Positions 60,367 to 64,000 of a stretch of 64,000 bases of DNA are shown here, piece by piece. The notes under the pieces are model-generated. The model was given only the letters and a program-made list of their open reading frames with translations, did no database searches and was not told the origin of the DNA. The stretch comes from CAVSPO01 sp963730005 (GTDB lineage Bacteria > Actinomycetota > Actinomycetes > Propionibacteriales > Propionibacteriaceae), in assembly GCA_963730005.1 (NCBI GenBank), contig CAVSPO010000018.1, positions 22,390 to 86,389 on the forward strand, given 5' to 3'. The stretch's first letter is position 1; the number at the start of each line of letters is the position of its first letter. The position numbers and the translations under genes are program-made.

Positions 60367-61068
60367 ATGGCATTCGTGGAATTCGAGGACGTCTACAAGA
60401 CGTACTCCATGGGCGCGACCCAGATCCACGCAATTCAGGGCGCGGGGTTCACCTTCGAGCAGGGTGAGTTCGTCATCATCGTGGGCCCCTCGGGGGCGGG
60501 CAAGACCACGATCCTGAACCTGCTGGGCGGGATGGACCAGGTCACCTCCGGGTCGATCCGGCTCGACGGCGAGCAGATCTCCGACTACAGCCCCAACCAG
60601 TTGACGCTCTACCGCCGCGACGACATCGGCTTCGTCTTCCAGTTCTACAACCTGGTCCAGAATCTGACGGCGCTGGAGAACGTCGAGCTGGCCAGCGAGA
60701 TCTGCAAGGAGCCGCTCGACCCGCGCGAGGTGCTGCGCTCGGTGGGGCTCGGTGCACGGCTGGACAACTTCCCTGCGCAGCTGTCGGGTGGCGAGCAGCA
60801 GCGCGTCGCGATCGCCAGGGCCATCGCCAAGAACCCTCGCCTGCTGCTGGCCGACGAGCCCACCGGTGCGCTCGACTACCAGACCGGCAAGGCCGTGCTG
60901 CGACTGCTGCAGGACGTCTGCCACCGCTACCGCAAGACCGTCGTCGTGATCACCCACAACCTGGCGTTCACCGCGCTGGCCGACCGGGTGATCCGGGTGA
61001 CCAGCGGGCAGGTCGCCGAGATCACCTTGAATGCCTCTCCCCAGTCGGCAGACGAGATCGAGTGGTGA
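60367..61068 (+). CDS. ABC transporter ATP-binding protein (MacB/LolD type)
   Basis: ATPase of 233 residues for a type VII (FtsX-like) ABC system: Walker A GPSGAGKTT, Q-loop region FVFQFYNLVQNLTALENVELA, signature LSGGEQQR and Walker B LLLADEPTGALD. It starts with an ATG at 60367 and is followed after 6 bp by the permease. Such systems export or act mechanically at the membrane rather than import. Confidence 0.93.
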   Translation: MAFVEFEDVYKTYSMGATQIHAIQGAGFTFEQGEFVIIVGPSGAGKTTILNLLGGMDQVTSGSIRLDGEQISDYSPNQLTLYRRDDIGFVFQFYNLVQNLTALENVELASEICKEPLDPREVLRSVGLGARLDNFPAQLSGGEQQRVAIARAIAKNPRLLLADEPTGALDYQTGKAVLRLLQDVCHRYRKTVVVITHNLAFTALADRVIRVTSGQVAEITLNASPQSADEIEW

Positions 61069-61074
61069 CCGGGC

Positions 61075-64000
61075 ATGGACAGCGGCCTCGACATCCTTGA
61101 CCCCGGGGTGCCCGGCAACAGCCCGCCCGGCGGCGTGTCGACCACAACCGGGGCCAGGCCACCCAGGCAAGCGCGCTACCAGCGCCGTTACCGCCGCCGC
61201 GAAGGTGCGGCGTTCTGGAAGAACGTGCGGCGTTCGTTCGAGGGGACGATCAGCCGCTGGCTCGCGGTGTTCGCCATCATCGCGCTGGGTGGCGGTGTGT
61301 TCGCCGGGCTGCAAAGCGTGTCCCCCGACATGTACCGCAGCGCCGACGCCCTCTACGACGGCACCAACTTCATGCACCTGCGGGTCACCTCGACCATGGG
61401 CCTCACCGACGAGGACGCCCAGGCGCTGCGGCAGGTCCCGGGCGTCCGGGCGGCCCAACCGCAGATCATCACCGAGGGGTCGATCCTCGACAACGGCACG
61501 GCCCACGCCTCGGCGATCCTGAGCCTGGACCTGAACCAGACCGAGTCGAGCAACCGGGCGACGTCGACCGCGGCCAGATCAACCGCCCCACCGTGGTCGA
61601 GGGCCGGCTCCCGGAGGCGCCCGACGAACTGCTGTTCTCGCGCGGCGAGACGCCGCGCGACAACACCACCCGGCTGGGCGACGTCGTGACGATCGGGTCG
61701 TTGTACGGCACCGATCATCCCAGCGAGCTGCTGCGCCACGACGAGTTCACCGTGGTGGGCTTCGTCCAGTCCTCCTATTACCTTTCCGAGGCCGTGGGCC
61801 AGTCCCCGCTGTCCGGCTCGGTGCTCAGCCGCTACGCCTACCTGCCGCTGCAGGCCTTCGACGACCCGGACGTGTTCACCGACGTGCTGCTGACCGTGGA
61901 CGGCGCGTTCGATCAGACCGCCTTCTCCGACGGCTACGCGGCGGTTGTCGACCCGGTCGCGGACAGCATCAAGGACATCGCGGGGCAGCGCGAACAGGCG
62001 CGCTACGCCCAAATCCACGACGCGGCCAGGCAGAAGGTCGACGACGGCCAGCAGGAGCTCGACGAACAGGCGGCCGACGCCCGAGCGAAGATCGACGACG
62101 CGCAGGCCGGCTTCGACACTGCCCGCGCCGACGCCGAACGCCAGCTCACGGACGCGCAGCGCACCCTCGACGACGGTGCCGCCGAACTGGCCGACGCCGA
62201 GCAGCAGCTGGCGGACGGGCAGGCCGCCTACGACGCGGGCGTCCAGGAGTTGCGGCCCAGCAACGCCAGCAGCGTCGCCGACGAGCTGGACACCCAGCAG
62301 CGCACCATCGACGACGGCTGGATCGCCTATGACCAGGGGCAGCAGACGCTGGCGGACAGCAAGCTGGCCCTGGATGACGGCAAGGCACAGCTCGATGCCG
62401 CCCAGGTCGCCCTGGACGAGGCCCGCGTCCAGGCTCAACCAGCTGCAGCTGGTGCTGGATGCGATGACCACCCGCGACGAGCTGGTGGCCCAGCTGGCCG
62501 ACCTGCCCAGCCAGCGGGCTGCGGCCGTGACCGGCCAACAGGCCGCCGAAGCAGCCCTCGCCGGGCTGGTCGCGCAGCGTCCCGCGGCGCTGGCCGGCCG
62601 GGACGAGGCCCAGGCGGGCGTCGACCAGCTCGTCGCTGCCGGGGTTGCGGACGACGATCCGCTGCTGGTGGCTGCCCGGGCGGGGTTGGAGACGGCCGCA
62701 GCAGGGCGTGGCGGCACTTGATGCGGGCATCGACGCCGCCCAGGAGGGCGTCACCGCCGCTGCCGCCGGTATCGCCGCCATCGACGCGGCCATCCCGCAG
62801 CTGGAGGCAGGCATCGCCACCATCGACGAGCAGCTTGCCGCCGGCGGCGTCACCCTCGACCAGCGTGCCGCCCTGCAGCAGCAGTCCCTCGCCGGCGAGG
62901 CCGAGTACGCAGCTGGTCAGGCCACCGTCGATGAGCAACTCGCCGTCTACGAGGACGGTCTGCGGCAGTACAACGACGGCGTGCGCCCAGGCACAGGACG
63001 CTACAACTGCTGGTCAGCGGCCAGCTGCAACTCGACGACGGCCGGGCTCAGGCAGAGGTGGAGTTCGCCCATGCCGAACAGCAGCTGGCCGACGCCAGGA
63101 CCCAGCTGGAAACCGGCCGTCGCCAACTGGCTGACGGGCGACGCGAACTGGCCGACGGCCGCCGGACGCTGGCGGACAAGCGGGTCGAGGCGGCGACCGA
63201 GCTCGCCGACGGCCAGCGCAAGATCGACGAGGCCCGCGCGACCGCCGAGGTCGAGATAGGGGACGCCCAAAGAGCTGGACGACGCGTACGAGACGGTCGC
63301 CAGCATCGAGCGGCCGTCCTGGTACGTGCTCGACCGCGACGCCAACCCCGGCTACGCCGTCTTCAATGCCAACGCGGACCGGCTGGGCAAGATCACGTCG
63401 ATCTTCCCCTACTTCTTCTTCCTGGTCGCCGCGCTGGTGTCGCTGACCACCATGACCCGGATGGTGGAGTCGGAGCGGGTCGAGATCGGCACGCTGAAGG
63501 CCCTCGGCCGTTCGCAGGCCCGAATCGTGTCGAAGTACCTGCTGTACGCCGGCTCGGCGGCCGTGTTGGGGAGCGTCTCCGGGGTGCTGATCGGCTCCCA
63601 GCTGTTCCCGAAGGTGATCTGGAACGCCTACCGGGTGATCTACTCCAACGTCGAACTGTCGACGCCGCTGCAGCCCGGGCCGGCCGTCTGGGCCGTGGTG
63701 GTGTCGATCGTGGCCACCCTGGCGGTCACCGCCTGGGCCGCCTGGGCGACCCTGACCGAGCCGCCGGCTGCCCTGATGCAGCCCAGGGCGCCGGCCCCGG
63801 GCAAGCGCATCCTGCTGGAACGGCTGCGCCCGGTGTGGTCGCGGATGTCGTTCTCGCACAAGGTGACGGCACGCAACCTGTTCCGCTACAAGAAGCGGAT
63901 GCTGATGACGGTGACCGGGGTCGCCGGCTGCACCGGGCTGTTGTTGACCGGGTTCGGCGTCAACGACCACCTGAAGGACTTCGTCGACGAGCAGTACCAA
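61075..64000 (+). CDS. FtsX/MacB-type ABC permease with long coiled-coil outer domain (partial, frameshifted)
   Basis: A large permease that runs off the right edge. The N-terminal membrane helix (WLAVFAIIALGGGVFAGLQ) is followed by an extracellular MacB-like region, a long Ala/Gln/Asp/Leu-rich heptad region (~62000-63270, repeats such as LADAEQQLADGQAAYDAG) and an FtsX domain (SIFPYFFFLVAALVSLTTMTRMVESERVEIGTLKALG). Similar coiled-coil exporters occur widely in Gram-positive bacteria. The reading frame breaks near 61560, 62440, 62700, 62985 and 63265; at the last, an extra A in CCCAAAG is enough to explain it. The pieces join into one plausible protein if these are errors. Confidence 0.8.

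Noticed and set aside
1..64000. tRNA, rRNA or selC genes
   Set aside because: I found no convincing T-arm/acceptor combinations or rRNA sequence by eye; a covariance-model scan would be needed to exclude a missed tRNA.

Overview
The window is mostly high-GC DNA (roughly two thirds G+C by eye) from an actinobacterium. The strongest taxonomic signals are the fhaA-fhaB-pstP-rodA-pbpA-pknB envelope/Ser-Thr-kinase cluster, the nearby crgA and DUF881 genes, the trpG-type amidotransferase next to pknB, and GTG/TTG starts. A propionibacterial-type lineage is my guess; I cannot prove it from sequence alone. Many genes carry single-base indels (hsdS, hsdR, the PEP-dikinase-like gene, trmO, moaC, moeB, selD, yedF, the cysteine desulfurase, hepT and the last ABC permease), several next to short homopolymers. 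This suggests a draft-quality assembly at least as much as real gene decay.

Layout. (1) 1-6063: a type I restriction-modification operon on the minus strand (hsdR, damaged; abiEi; abiEii; hsdM; hsdS, partial), with an AbiE toxin-antitoxin pair between R and M. (2) 6061-7440: a compositionally foreign segment that starts with about 60 bp of nearly pure A/T and contains no convincing gene. (3) 7467-18164: metabolic and accessory genes: EamA exporter, alcohol dehydrogenase plus an aldehyde dehydrogenase remnant, a PEP-synthase/rifampicin-phosphotransferase-like protein, a TspO-like protein, a sulfide:quinone oxidoreductase with a small companion ORF, a split SRPBCC/SDR gene and trmO. (4) 18247-24208: molybdenum cofactor genes moaC-moaA-moeA-modA-modB(truncated)-mogA-moeB and, on the other strand, moaE and moaD. 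(5) 24380-29010: pyruvate:ferredoxin oxidoreductase with its usual dihydroorotate-dehydrogenase-like partner. (6) 29296-37870: a near-complete set of selenium-dependent molybdenum hydroxylase maturation genes (selD, yedF, yqeB, cysteine desulfurase, DUF3343, yqeC, xdhC, mocA), interrupted by an AbiEi/DUF559-like gene flanked by long palindromes and by ridA and a ferredoxin. The hydroxylase itself is not in the window.

(7) 37972-44154: a Calvin-Benson-Bassham cassette: cbbY-like phosphatase, form II RuBisCO (cbbM) with all catalytic residues, a GAF histidine kinase and LuxR-type response regulator, fructose-1,6-bisphosphatase and phosphoribulokinase. Form II RuBisCO with its own phosphoribulokinase in an actinobacterial chromosome, beside a selenium-molybdenum hydroxylase maturation locus and a xanthine/uracil-family permease, is the most striking feature of the window. 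It could serve CO2 fixation or use CO2 as an electron sink, with reduced ferredoxin, sulfide and purine oxidation as possible electron-producing neighbours (inference). (8) 44259-46474: NCS2 permease and a CDP-alcohol phosphatidyltransferase-like protein. (9) 46832-59277: the cell-envelope/kinase cluster, trpG, a thioredoxin-like gene, a short alcohol dehydrogenase, DUF881, crgA and lysS. (10) 59396-64000: an HEPN/MNT toxin-antitoxin pair and an ABC exporter whose large permease runs off the right edge.

Sequence-level structures not explained by genes: three copies of a ~67-bp palindrome (35.2, 36.2 and 44.2 kb), a 5 x 17-bp tandem array between the response regulator and fbp, a 5 x 16-bp array in front of moaD, a shared GC-rich inverted motif at matching distance upstream of cbbY and fbp, an 8-bp inverted repeat upstream of abiEi, and short tandem duplications at the 5' ends of yedF and the desulfurase gene.
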